DNA of 8,310 bases from Candidatus Peregrinibacteria bacterium (lineage in GTDB: Bacteria; Patescibacteriota; Gracilibacteria; UBA1369; LOWO2-01-FULL-3). Positions 1 through 5,588 of the stretch are shown piece by piece. The notes below the pieces were generated by a model. That model was not told the origin of the DNA and did no database searches. It worked only from the letters and a program-made list of their open reading frames with translations. Position numbers and translations under genes: made by a program. The stretch covers positions 1 to 8,310 of the forward strand of contig JACROX010000068.1 of assembly GCA_016214225.1 (NCBI GenBank), read 5' to 3'. Each line of letters starts with the position of its first letter. The stretch's first letter is position 1.

Positions 1-14
1 AGCGAGAAAATCGG

Positions 15-66
15 TCCGTAGCCGGAACTCAAGCGAGCTCCGCGAGTCTTGAGTGTAGGCGAAGGA
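15..66. repeat. Nested imperfect palindrome, possible diverged relative of the 61-bp element
   Basis: The core is a perfect 7-bp inverted repeat, ACTCAAG (27-33) and CTTGAGT (48-54), with a smaller CTC/GAG pair (38-40 and 44-46) inside the loop. Outside it, GCC (21-23) can pair with GGC (58-60) and TCC (15-17) with GGA (64-66). The flanks, CCGTAGCC on the left and GGCGAAGG on the right, resemble the CCGTGAGCC and GGCGAACT flanks of the right-hand hairpin in the 61-bp elements at 1174, 3500 and 3775. The palindromic core itself is different. Membership in that family is an inference from the flanks only. No open reading frame here looks real. Confidence 0.4.
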
Positions 67-71
67 TGACA

Positions 72-117
72 CGCAAGAAAATTTTGCGACGGTCAGGAGC
101 TAAAAATTTTCTTAGCG
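72..117. repeat. AT-rich inverted repeat downstream of the wecA-like gene
   Basis: The left arm CGCAAGAAAATTTT (72-85) is complementary to the right arm AAAATTTTCTTAGCG (103-117), apart from one bulged base. Each arm can also fold on itself: CGCAA/TTGCG at 72-88 and GCTAA/TTAGC at 99-116. The region could therefore switch between one long and two short hairpins. It lies just after the end of the minus-strand operon. No clear T-tract follows on the minus strand, so it is not a textbook terminator, although a 3'-end or processing role is possible. Confidence 0.45.
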
Positions 118-150
118 GGTCAAGATTTTCCCTATTGAAAAGTCAGACCC
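117..150 (-). terminator. Imperfect hairpin spanning the wecA-like stop codon, possible 3'-end structure
   Basis: GGGTC (117-121) pairs with GACCC (146-150), and an inner AT-rich stem (about 124-130 with 137-144) continues the helix with bulges. The TGA stop of the minus-strand gene (145-143) lies inside the structure. No run of T follows directly in the transcribed direction, so an intrinsic terminator is only a weak proposal. The structure together with the AT inverted repeat at 72-117 is the best candidate for the operon end. Confidence 0.25.
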
Positions 151-1162
151 TCTTTTTTGAAAACAAAATCAGCATAGCCGCCAAAACAATCATCAGAATC
201 ACAAGCCCGATCAAAATAAACATTTTCTGTTCGCTACTCACAAAAGTTACGGCAAGCCCACCCAAAGCGGCTGTCACAGCCAAATACAAAAGCACAACTC
301 CCCTCGAAGACAAGCCAAGATTCAGGAACCTATGATGCAAATGTTTCAAATCTCCGCGCCATATTTTACCTCCTGAAAAAAGCCTTCTTAAAACTACCCA
401 AATCATATCCAAAATCGGGATACCCAAAACAAGGAACGCAGTCGCGACTTTTCCGCCGGAAAATATAGCCAAAGCCGCGATAGTAAACCCGAAAAACGTG
501 CTACCTGTATCCCCCATCAAAATTTTCGCGGGAGGAAAATCAAAAATCAAAAAAGCAAAAGCGGATCCGGCGATGATTAATGCAGCTTTTGCCACGGAAA
601 TTTGAGACAAAGGATCAGCGTGAATCAAAGGATGCACACTCAAGGCAAAAATAGTAAGAGCGGAAATAAAGCTTACACCACTGCTTAAACCACTCACCCC
701 ATCCACGAAATTCATTGTATTCAAAACCACCATAACCCACACAATGGTAAAAACAGCGCTAAAATATCCGCTCAAACCCAGGGTCCCAAAAAAAGGAATT
801 TTAAAAGACAAAATACCTATGCCGAAAATCACCAAAACCACACATGCCAAAAACTGAACAAAAAGCCGGAGAAAAGGATTTAAATTAAACATATCATCCA
901 GAAATCCAAGAACAACAATAATGGAGGAACCAATAATCAATCCAAAAAGCTCCTTGCTGAAAGGCACAAATAAAAGAAGAGATATAATGAAAACAATAAA
1001 AATAGCAACCCCTCCATAGTAAGGGATAGGGGCTCTTTTAAGCCCATACTTCTGCGGCCTATCCATGAGTTTCAATTTCGGAAAAATCTTCAGCGCAAAA
1101 AAAACGAACACAATAGAAGCCAAAAACGCAAAACCGAAAATATATAAATATTCTTTAAGCAT
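143..1162 (-). CDS. wecA: WecA/TagO-type undecaprenyl-phosphate sugar-1-phosphate transferase
   Basis: This integral membrane enzyme belongs to the glycosyltransferase 4 family (MraY/WecA/TagO). Such enzymes move a sugar-1-phosphate, typically GlcNAc-1-P, from a UDP-sugar onto a polyprenyl phosphate at the inner face of the membrane, starting a lipid-linked glycan. From the ATG at 1162 it is 339 residues, a normal length, and is almost entirely hydrophobic segments. Visible motifs are PIPYYGG (45-51), the acidic pair LDD (88-90), NTMNFVDGVSG (148-158), GDTGS (217-221) and HLHHR (274-278). The last motif favours WecA/TagO over MraY, which has a different His-rich loop; the exact sugar is not shown. 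The open frame extends upstream to a GTG at 1201, but those extra codons lie in a palindromic repeat, so ATG 1162 is preferred. It overlaps the truB stop by 8 nt, implying translational coupling. No Shine-Dalgarno motif precedes it. Confidence 0.9.
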   Translation of the reverse strand: MLKEYLYIFGFAFLASIVFVFFALKIFPKLKLMDRPQKYGLKRAPIPYYGGVAIFIVFIISLLLFVPFSKELFGLIIGSSIIVVLGFLDDMFNLNPFLRLFVQFLACVVLVIFGIGILSFKIPFFGTLGLSGYFSAVFTIVWVMVVLNTMNFVDGVSGLSSGVSFISALTIFALSVHPLIHADPLSQISVAKAALIIAGSAFAFLIFDFPPAKILMGDTGSTFFGFTIAALAIFSGGKVATAFLVLGIPILDMIWVVLRRLFSGGKIWRGDLKHLHHRFLNLGLSSRGVVLLYLAVTAALGGLAVTFVSSEQKMFILIGLVILMIVLAAMLILFSKKRV

Positions 1163-1892
1163 GCAATATGTTAGGAGTTCGCCCGCCACAGGCGGGCTCA
1201 CGGCAACGAGCTAGCACCCCTGCGGTGTGCTTGGGAATTAAATTATTGATATTTAAGTCGCCAACCAAGATAGCACCTTTCACATTATAAGTTCCAATTT
1301 TAGTTCTGCGAAGACTTTCAACATATGCTCCAACACCAAGTAAAACTCCCAAATCATTAACAAGAGAACGGACATAAGTCCCCGATCCGCATTTAACTTT
1401 AAACGCGGCATTCGGCCATTTTAAAGACACAATATCAAAAGAATAAATTTTAATTTTCCTCGGATTAAGAACAAAATCTTTTCCTTTTCTGGCCAAATCA
1501 CATGCCCTCTTACCTTTCACCTTAAGAGCGGAGTACTTGGGAGGAACTTGCAAAATTTCACCAATAAAATTTTTATCAATCACACTTTTAATTTCATTTT
1601 CACTAAGAACAGAACCATCATAATTTGCATATTTCTCAATTTTTCCTTCCGCATCATAAGTGTCGGAAACGTAGCCGAACTTAGCGGAAAATTCATATTC
1701 TTTATCCATGCACGACAAAAACCCCACAAGCTTAGTGCATTTACCCAAAGCCAAAATCAAAAGACCGGTAGCCAAAGGATCAAGAGTCCCCGTATGTCCG
1801 ACTTTTTTTTCACCAAAAATACCGCGAACTTTTTTAACAACATCAAAAGAAGTCCACCCTTTCTCCTTATCTATAAGTAAAAATCCATCCAT
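1155..1892 (-). CDS. truB: tRNA pseudouridine(55) synthase TruB with a repeat-encoded C-terminal tail
   Basis: TruB isomerises U55 to pseudouridine in the T-loop of tRNAs. From the ATG at 1892 the protein is 245 residues. An in-frame TTG two codons upstream is less likely. Family motifs are clear: GHTGTLDPLATG (32-43) with the catalytic Asp38, DKEYEF, VPPKYSALKVKGKRACDLAR, and CGSGTYVRSLVNDLG. It is shorter than E. coli TruB (314) and appears to lack the C-terminal PUA domain, as in other short TruBs. The last 26 or so codons, from the PKHTAG stretch on, are encoded by a 61-bp palindromic repeat (1174-1234) and a few codons beyond, so they are probably not ancestral TruB sequence. It lies 29 nt after the Mur ligase stop. 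A truB-ribF association is common in bacteria; here a Mur ligase sits between them. Confidence 0.95.
   Translation of the reverse strand: MDGFLLIDKEKGWTSFDVVKKVRGIFGEKKVGHTGTLDPLATGLLILALGKCTKLVGFLSCMDKEYEFSAKFGYVSDTYDAEGKIEKYANYDGSVLSENEIKSVIDKNFIGEILQVPPKYSALKVKGKRACDLARKGKDFVLNPRKIKIYSFDIVSLKWPNAAFKVKCGSGTYVRSLVNDLGVLLGVGAYVESLRRTKIGTYNVKGAILVGDLNINNLIPKHTAGVLARCREPACGGRTPNILHA
1174..1234 (-). repeat. Palindromic element copy 1 (61 bp), inside the truB 3' end
   Basis: Read on the minus strand, this copy begins CCAAGCACACC and ends GGCGAACTCC. It matches copy 2 (3500-3560) at both ends and in the CCGTGAGCC middle. Its left hairpin has arms AGCACACC and GGGGTGCT around a gca loop, with one mismatch. 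Its right hairpin has perfect arms GCCCGCC and GGCGGGC around tgt. It encodes the C-terminal tail of TruB without a stop codon, and its distal end extends the open frame upstream of the wecA-like start. The right stem differs from copy 2 but still pairs. Confidence 0.85.
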
Positions 1893-1921
1893 ATTCAAAG
1901 ATTCATTCTATAAAGCGATTT

Positions 1922-3220
1922 CTATTCTCTTTCAAGCAATTCGGTAATGACTTTCTTGTCATTCCAAGGGATTCTGCCGGTTTTCAATATAATAATTTCT
2001 TCGGCGCCTTTACCCGCGACAACCACGCAGTCCCCCTCTTTTGCAAGTGTTAAAGAAAGTCTAATAGCCTCTCTTCTGTCGGGAATTTTCCAAAAATTCT
2101 GTCCCTCTTTTCTTGGTATCCCATTTGATACTTGCTCAATTATATTCCACTCATCTTCGGTATAAGGATCATCATTCGTAACAATAACAAAGTCGGCGTA
2201 TTCATTTACACTCTCGCCCATTTTAGGCCTTTTGGACTTATCTCTTCCGCCGCCGGTAGCTCCAAAAACGGCAAAAAGTTTGCCGGGAGTAAGCGTTCGA
2301 TAAAGAGCAAAAAGACTCTCAAGCGCATCTGGAGTATGAGCATAGTCAACTATCACGCTGAATTTTTGCCCCACGTCCACATGTTCGTAGCGCCCGGGGA
2401 TAACATTTATTTCTTCAAGCCCCTTCTTAACGACAGCAAGCGGAATTTGCAACGCAATCGCGGCGCAAGCCGCCGCCATGGCGTTATACACATTAAACTC
2501 TCCGGGCAAATTAATTTTCACGTCAATCGCCTCGTTCGGAACATGCATGATAAACTTGGAACCTTCAGGGCCTTTTTCAATATTTTCCGCGTACACGGTA
2601 GCATAACTCAAGCTATACGTAATTTTACGATCAGCAACGAATTGATTAAAATAAGTGTAATATTTATCGTCCGCGTTGAGGACAAGAACTTTCGGGACAC
2701 CGAGCTTTCTGACTCCTCGTGAAACTTTTTGAAATAATTTTCCCTTTTCGCTCAAATAATTATTAAAATTACCGTGATATTCGATATGATCGCCCGTAAC
2801 ATTTGTAATAACGGCCATATCAAAATTAATCCCCAAAACTCTGGACTGTGTTATCGCGTGCGAAGTAACCTCCAAAATAACATATCTGCATCCCTCTTTT
2901 AACATTTGTTTCAATAAAGATTGAAGTTTAAAAGGACTCATAGTGCTTTGTTTGGTTGTGTTGGTCCATTTTTCCCCCCCTATTTGAAAATTTATCGTCG
3001 AAGTCATCCCGATTTTATATCCGGCGGAAGTCAAAATATTAGCCAGAAGATTTACGGTGGTTGTTTTCCCGTTTGTTCCCGTCACTCCTATAATTATCAT
3101 TTTACTTCCGGGGAATAAATTGATTAAAGCCGCTATAAAAGCCGCGACTTTATGATAAAAAAGTCTTATGGGATGAGTGTCCGGGAAAATTTCTCTAAGA
3201 AAAGAAAGCATAAAAAACAC
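1922..3220 (-). CDS. murE: MurE-like Mur ligase (UDP-MurNAc-peptide synthetase), truncated N-terminal domain
   Basis: This is a cytoplasmic ATP-dependent Mur ligase that probably adds the third amino acid to UDP-MurNAc-dipeptide in peptidoglycan synthesis. Motifs in order are the P-loop GVTGTNGKTTT (45-55), EVTSHA, NVTGDHIEYHG followed by YLSEKGKLF (whose Lys is the candidate carbamylated residue), GEFNVYNAMAA, PGRYE, DYAHTPD, FGATGGGRDKSKRPKMG, TNDDPYTED and AGKGAEE. The P-loop begins only about 45 residues from the start, and the total is 432 residues, whereas canonical MurE is nearer 490. The usual UDP-binding first domain is therefore largely missing and replaced by a short hydrophobic stretch. 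The DNPR motif of diaminopimelate-adding enzymes reads DDPY, so the amino acid added cannot be assumed to be DAP. The GTG at 3220 lies 1 nt after the kinase stop; an ATG at 3211 is an equally possible start. Confidence 0.88.
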   Translation of the reverse strand: MFFMLSFLREIFPDTHPIRLFYHKVAAFIAALINLFPGSKMIIIGVTGTNGKTTTVNLLANILTSAGYKIGMTSTINFQIGGEKWTNTTKQSTMSPFKLQSLLKQMLKEGCRYVILEVTSHAITQSRVLGINFDMAVITNVTGDHIEYHGNFNNYLSEKGKLFQKVSRGVRKLGVPKVLVLNADDKYYTYFNQFVADRKITYSLSYATVYAENIEKGPEGSKFIMHVPNEAIDVKINLPGEFNVYNAMAAACAAIALQIPLAVVKKGLEEINVIPGRYEHVDVGQKFSVIVDYAHTPDALESLFALYRTLTPGKLFAVFGATGGGRDKSKRPKMGESVNEYADFVIVTNDDPYTEDEWNIIEQVSNGIPRKEGQNFWKIPDRREAIRLSLTLAKEGDCVVVAGKGAEEIIILKTGRIPWNDKKVITELLERE

Positions 3221-3221
3221 G

Positions 3222-3656
3222 TTATAAAGCGTGCGAATTATACCAGTTTTTCACAAATTCAACATCTTTGGAAATTTGCTCTTTTAGAACTTTTTCATTG
3301 GGGAATTTTTTTGTATCTCTAATTTTTTCAAGAAGCTCTATTTCGATGTTCTCATCATAAAAATCTCCGATTCCCAAACCCGCTTCAATCAAAAACACCT
3401 CGGCAATTTTCTTTTTCTCTCCAAATGTAATTCTGGCGCCGACATGCGCGGCGGCCTTATAAATTTTATTTTTCAAAAAAACTCTGCCAACAAAAACCCC
3501 CAAGCACACCGAAGGTGTGCTAACTTTTGCCGTGAGCCCCGCTTTGGCGGGGCGAACTCCGCTAATAGAGTCGCTATAATTCACATTCAAAGTCGGAAAT
3601 CCCAAAGTTTTTCCAATACCTGCGCCTTTCACTATTTCCCCCGAAATTTTTTCCAT
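3222..3656 (-). CDS. ribF: Stand-alone riboflavin kinase with a palindromic-repeat insertion
   Basis: The enzyme phosphorylates riboflavin to FMN. The 144-residue protein corresponds to the C-terminal kinase domain of bifunctional RibF; the FAD synthetase half is absent. Evidence is GEIVKGAGIGKTLGFPTLNV (6-25) containing the GFPT signature, GVFVGRV (53-59) matching the family's GVYAVRV strand, AAHVGARITFGE (69-80) matching the NIGxxPTFG region, then AEVFLIE and the C-terminal helix IRDTKKFPNEKVLKEQISKD. Between the first two blocks, residues about 33-53 are encoded by a 61-bp palindromic element in the antisense direction. This in-frame insert lies in what should be a loop. It is first in the four-gene operon, with a promoter ending about 10 nt before the ATG, so the mRNA may be nearly leaderless. 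Whether the kinase still works is not shown, but the frame and motifs are intact. Confidence 0.88.
   Translation of the reverse strand: MEKISGEIVKGAGIGKTLGFPTLNVNYSDSISGVRPAKAGLTAKVSTPSVCLGVFVGRVFLKNKIYKAAAHVGARITFGEKKKIAEVFLIEAGLGIGDFYDENIEIELLEKIRDTKKFPNEKVLKEQISKDVEFVKNWYNSHAL
3500..3560 (+). repeat. Palindromic element copy 2 (61 bp), in-frame inside riboflavin kinase
   Basis: This is the best-preserved copy. The left hairpin has arms AGCACACC and GGTGTGCT around a gaa loop, all eight pairs matched. A spacer containing TTTTGCCGTGA follows, then the right hairpin with arms GCCCCGC and GCGGGGC around tttg, all seven pairs matched. The element ends GCGAACTCC. It lies antisense to the kinase gene and is translated as about 20 residues beginning GVRPAKAG and ending TPSVCLG. 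It is identical to copy 3 over its first 24 bases. Confidence 0.9.
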
Positions 3657-3665
3657 ACATTAAGA

Positions 3666-3694
3666 ACTATAGCGCAAATTTTTTGACTTACCAA
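3666..3694 (-). promoter_or_regulatory. Sigma70-like promoter of the ribF-murE-truB-wecA operon
   Basis: On the minus strand, TTGGTA (3694-3689) and TATAGT (3671-3666) are separated by 17 bp, matching the -35/-10 consensus at 4 of 6 and 5 of 6 positions. Transcription would start near 3660, only a few bases before the kinase ATG at 3656, which implies a nearly leaderless mRNA. The TTGG of the -35 box is the end of palindromic element copy 3. The call is by eye. Confidence 0.5.
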
Positions 3695-3740
3695 GCACAC
3701 CGAAGGTGTGCTAATTTTAGCCGTGAACGAAGCGAACTTA
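3691..3740 (+). repeat. Palindromic element copy 3, intergenic, with collapsed right hairpin
   Basis: The left half, from CCAAGCACACC through GGTGTGCTAA, is identical to copy 2. After the GCCGTGA spacer, the GC-rich right palindrome is missing: GTGA is followed directly by ACGAAGCGAACTT, so only the outer flank GCGAACT remains. It fills most of the 97-bp gap between the divergent kinase and O-antigen ligase genes. Its left end supplies the -35 box of the minus-strand promoter. Confidence 0.8.
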
Positions 3741-3753
3741 AACTCTCAGCATA

Positions 3754-5046
3754 ATGACATTCAAAAACATACAAGAAGGCGACCCGAAGGGTTGCCTGCC
3801 AAGTAGCGTGAGCCACGCCCTGGCGAGGCGAACTCTTCAAGGACTGATTTACTTAAACTTATTTTTTCTGGAATCTTACCTGATAAGATTTCATATCGGA
3901 TCTTATCCGACAAATCTTCAGGAAGTTTCAATATTGGTTTTAGCGATAATATTTTTAGGAATTACAATTGCGGAAAACGGAGGCAAGAAGTTTATAAAAG
4001 CAGTACTCAGCCATAAAATAATAAATATTTTAATAATTCTCACGGCAATTTCTCTAATGATAGTTAAACCGATAAATTTATTGGATCAAATCAGGCATGT
4101 AAAATTTTTAGCTTTTGGATCAGTTCTTACAATAATTTTTCTGGAAACATTCAAAACCTCTGAAGAGAGAAAATACGCGTTAAAAATAGCGGGAGCGGGA
4201 GCGATTTTATTCGGACTTTTCAGCGTAATTTATAACTTGGCGGGATTTAATGTCGCGTACGATTTACGTCTTTTAGGCCCTCTGGACGCGGCGGTTTACC
4301 TCGCGTATTATCTCACTCCATTCTTTCTTTTATTTTCGATAGACTTCATAAATAATCCAAAAAATAAAATAAATTTGGTATCAGCAGTCATTCTAGGAAT
4401 TTTGATAATAGCCACAATGTCGATGGGCGCAATTTTAGGAAGCTTTTTGGTTTTGGTATTTTATCTTATCAAAAAAAATAAAATTCTTAGAACAAAATTA
4501 CCAAAAATGATTCTGGCGCTTATTGGAATAATTGTTGTTTCAACTGTTTTTTATGTAAAAATTCTGCCGACAATTCGAACAAATTACTCAAGCCTAAGCG
4601 AACGCGGACAAATATGGAAAGTATCGGCAAGCTTTTTAAAAGATCCGGAAAATATTTTGCTTGGACTCGGATTCGGGCAGTTTCAAGAAAATTATTTAAG
4701 AGCGGCGGACAAAGTTTTGGGACAAAAACCGCTCGATTATTACGTTTTGCAACCGCACAATATATTTTTACTGTTTATTTTTCAGTACGGGATTTTAGGA
4801 CTTTTATTTATAGTTGTTTGCTTATATAAAACGCTCAAAAAATGCCTTGTCTCAGAGAAATTTCCTGAAACGGAAACAATATTCGCTTTTATACTTTTAT
4901 ACTTTTTCCTTCATGGAATGATCGACACTCCATTCTTCAAAAACGATATAATAATCCTTTTTCTGATTTTTATGGAATTGGGATTGGGATTAGGAAAAAA
5001 TCAAGAACATGCTCAAAGCCCCTCATCCACATCAATAACTCCATAA
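3754..5046 (+). CDS. O-antigen ligase/polymerase-type (Wzy_C/WaaL) membrane protein
   Basis: This 430-residue polytopic membrane protein is of the O-antigen ligase family, which transfers or polymerises lipid-linked glycans on the outer face of the membrane. Hydrophobic segments run from about 30 to 415. The family region is clear: SLSERGQIWKVSASFLKDP (280-298, with Arg284 and Trp288), LGLGFGQFQENYL (303-315), LQPHNIFLLFIFQYGILGL (332-350, with His335) and HGMIDTPFFKND (387-398). Substrate and ligase-versus-polymerase activity cannot be told from sequence. The first in-frame ATG is 3754, and a TAA stop at 3739 bounds the frame. Residues about 7-30 are encoded by palindromic element copy 4, just before the first membrane segment, so the natural N-terminus is uncertain. 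There is no Shine-Dalgarno motif. The 3' end overlaps convergent hpf by 34 bp. It may act in the same glycan pathway as the nearby WecA-like enzyme, which is inference. Confidence 0.87.
   Translation: MTFKNIQEGDPKGCLPSSVSHALARRTLQGLIYLNLFFLESYLIRFHIGSYPTNLQEVSILVLAIIFLGITIAENGGKKFIKAVLSHKIINILIILTAISLMIVKPINLLDQIRHVKFLAFGSVLTIIFLETFKTSEERKYALKIAGAGAILFGLFSVIYNLAGFNVAYDLRLLGPLDAAVYLAYYLTPFFLLFSIDFINNPKNKINLVSAVILGILIIATMSMGAILGSFLVLVFYLIKKNKILRTKLPKMILALIGIIVVSTVFYVKILPTIRTNYSSLSERGQIWKVSASFLKDPENILLGLGFGQFQENYLRAADKVLGQKPLDYYVLQPHNIFLLFIFQYGILGLLFIVVCLYKTLKKCLVSEKFPETETIFAFILLYFFLHGMIDTPFFKNDIIILFLIFMELGLGLGKNQEHAQSPSSTSITP
3775..3834 (+). repeat. Palindromic element copy 4, inside the 5' end of the O-antigen ligase gene
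   Basis: The left hairpin has arms AGGCGACCC and GGGTTGCCT around a gaa loop, nine pairs with one G-T. A spacer containing AGTAGCGTGA follows. The right hairpin has arms GCCACGC and GCGAGGC around cctg, with one A-A mismatch, and ends in GCGAACTC. Architecture, loop and flanks match copies 1-3, but both stems have changed sequence while keeping complementarity. It is translated in-frame as residues that include GDPKGCLPSS and HALARRT. Confidence 0.75.
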
Positions 5047-5588
5047 CTCTCGTCTTCCCTTTTATAAACCACATGAACTTTTTCGTCGGCGGAGTTTTTA
5101 TATACGAAAAAATCGTGGCCCAAAAGTTCCATTTGGCAAATAGCCTCTTCCTCTGTCATCAGTTCCAATTTCCCAAGTTTTTTACGCTTGCTCACGACAG
5201 ATTTTTCTTTATATTCATCCTGTTTTTCATAAATATTTTCCAAAGTCGACGACTGCGGTAAATCCCCGCTTTTATATCTCCTTTCTTCGGAACTTTTATA
5301 TTTCTCAACTTGCTTTTCCAGCTTCTCGCAAACATTCCGCAGAGCCTCTTCTATCGAGACACCGCTTTCCTCGGCCCTTATCGTTGCGTGTGGCACATGC
5401 ATCGTAATCTCAATGACAAATTTTTTATCTGTAGTTTTTACTTTATTTTTCACAACATCCACGCGCACAAAAGAAGCCTCATCATCAACTTTATGGCAAT
5501 ATTTTGCCAAATGTTCTATTTTCTCGCGAATAAAAGTTTCCTCTGCAAGACCAAGCTCCAAATTTTCACGGAAAATCTCAACTTTCAT
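5013..5588 (-). CDS. hpf: Ribosome hibernation-promoting factor, long form
   Basis: Long-form HPF binds the 30S subunit and dimerises 70S ribosomes into inactive 100S particles under stress. The 191-residue protein has the N-terminal S30AE domain (about 1-100, including KKFVIEITMHVPHATIRAEE and the helix SIEEALRNVCEKLEKQVEKYK). A charged linker (about 101-142) follows, then the C-terminal dimerisation domain beginning at LMTEEEAICQMELLGHDFFV and ending in YGVIDVDEGL. That domain matches the conserved EEAxxQMELLGHxFFxF pattern. The start codon ATG (5588) overlaps the tpiA stop as ATGA, so the pair is probably co-transcribed and translationally coupled. The last 34 bp overlap the convergent O-antigen ligase gene, leaving no room for a separate terminator. 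Confidence 0.95.
   Translation of the reverse strand: MKVEIFRENLELGLAEETFIREKIEHLAKYCHKVDDEASFVRVDVVKNKVKTTDKKFVIEITMHVPHATIRAEESGVSIEEALRNVCEKLEKQVEKYKSSEERRYKSGDLPQSSTLENIYEKQDEYKEKSVVSKRKKLGKLELMTEEEAICQMELLGHDFFVYKNSADEKVHVVYKREDESYGVIDVDEGL

Noticed and set aside
66..335. 89-residue plus-strand frame at the left edge
   Set aside because: Most of it lies opposite the 3' end of the WecA-like gene, and its start lies in the palindromic region.
1163..1201. GTG start at 1201 extending the WecA-like protein by 13 residues
   Set aside because: The added codons are encoded by the palindromic element, and an ATG at 1162 directly precedes the hydrophobic N-terminus typical of the family.
2132..2722. 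196-residue plus-strand open frame opposite the Mur ligase
   Set aside because: The minus-strand gene has a full set of Mur ligase motifs across the same bases, and the plus frame has none.
3683..3712. Plus-strand promoter TTGACT with TGTGCT for the O-antigen ligase
   Set aside because: The -35 box is good, but no acceptable -10 box lies at 16-18 bp; the region is the left hairpin of element copy 3.
1174..3834. CRISPR array or rho-independent terminators as an explanation of the hairpins
   Set aside because: Copies are far apart, occur in both orientations with no regular spacers, lie within reading frames, and have no T-tracts.
5585..5588. TGA recoded as glycine, as in some CPR lineages
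   Set aside because: The tpiA TGA overlaps the hpf ATG exactly at the expected protein end, and hpf and the WecA-like gene also end at TGA after full-length products.
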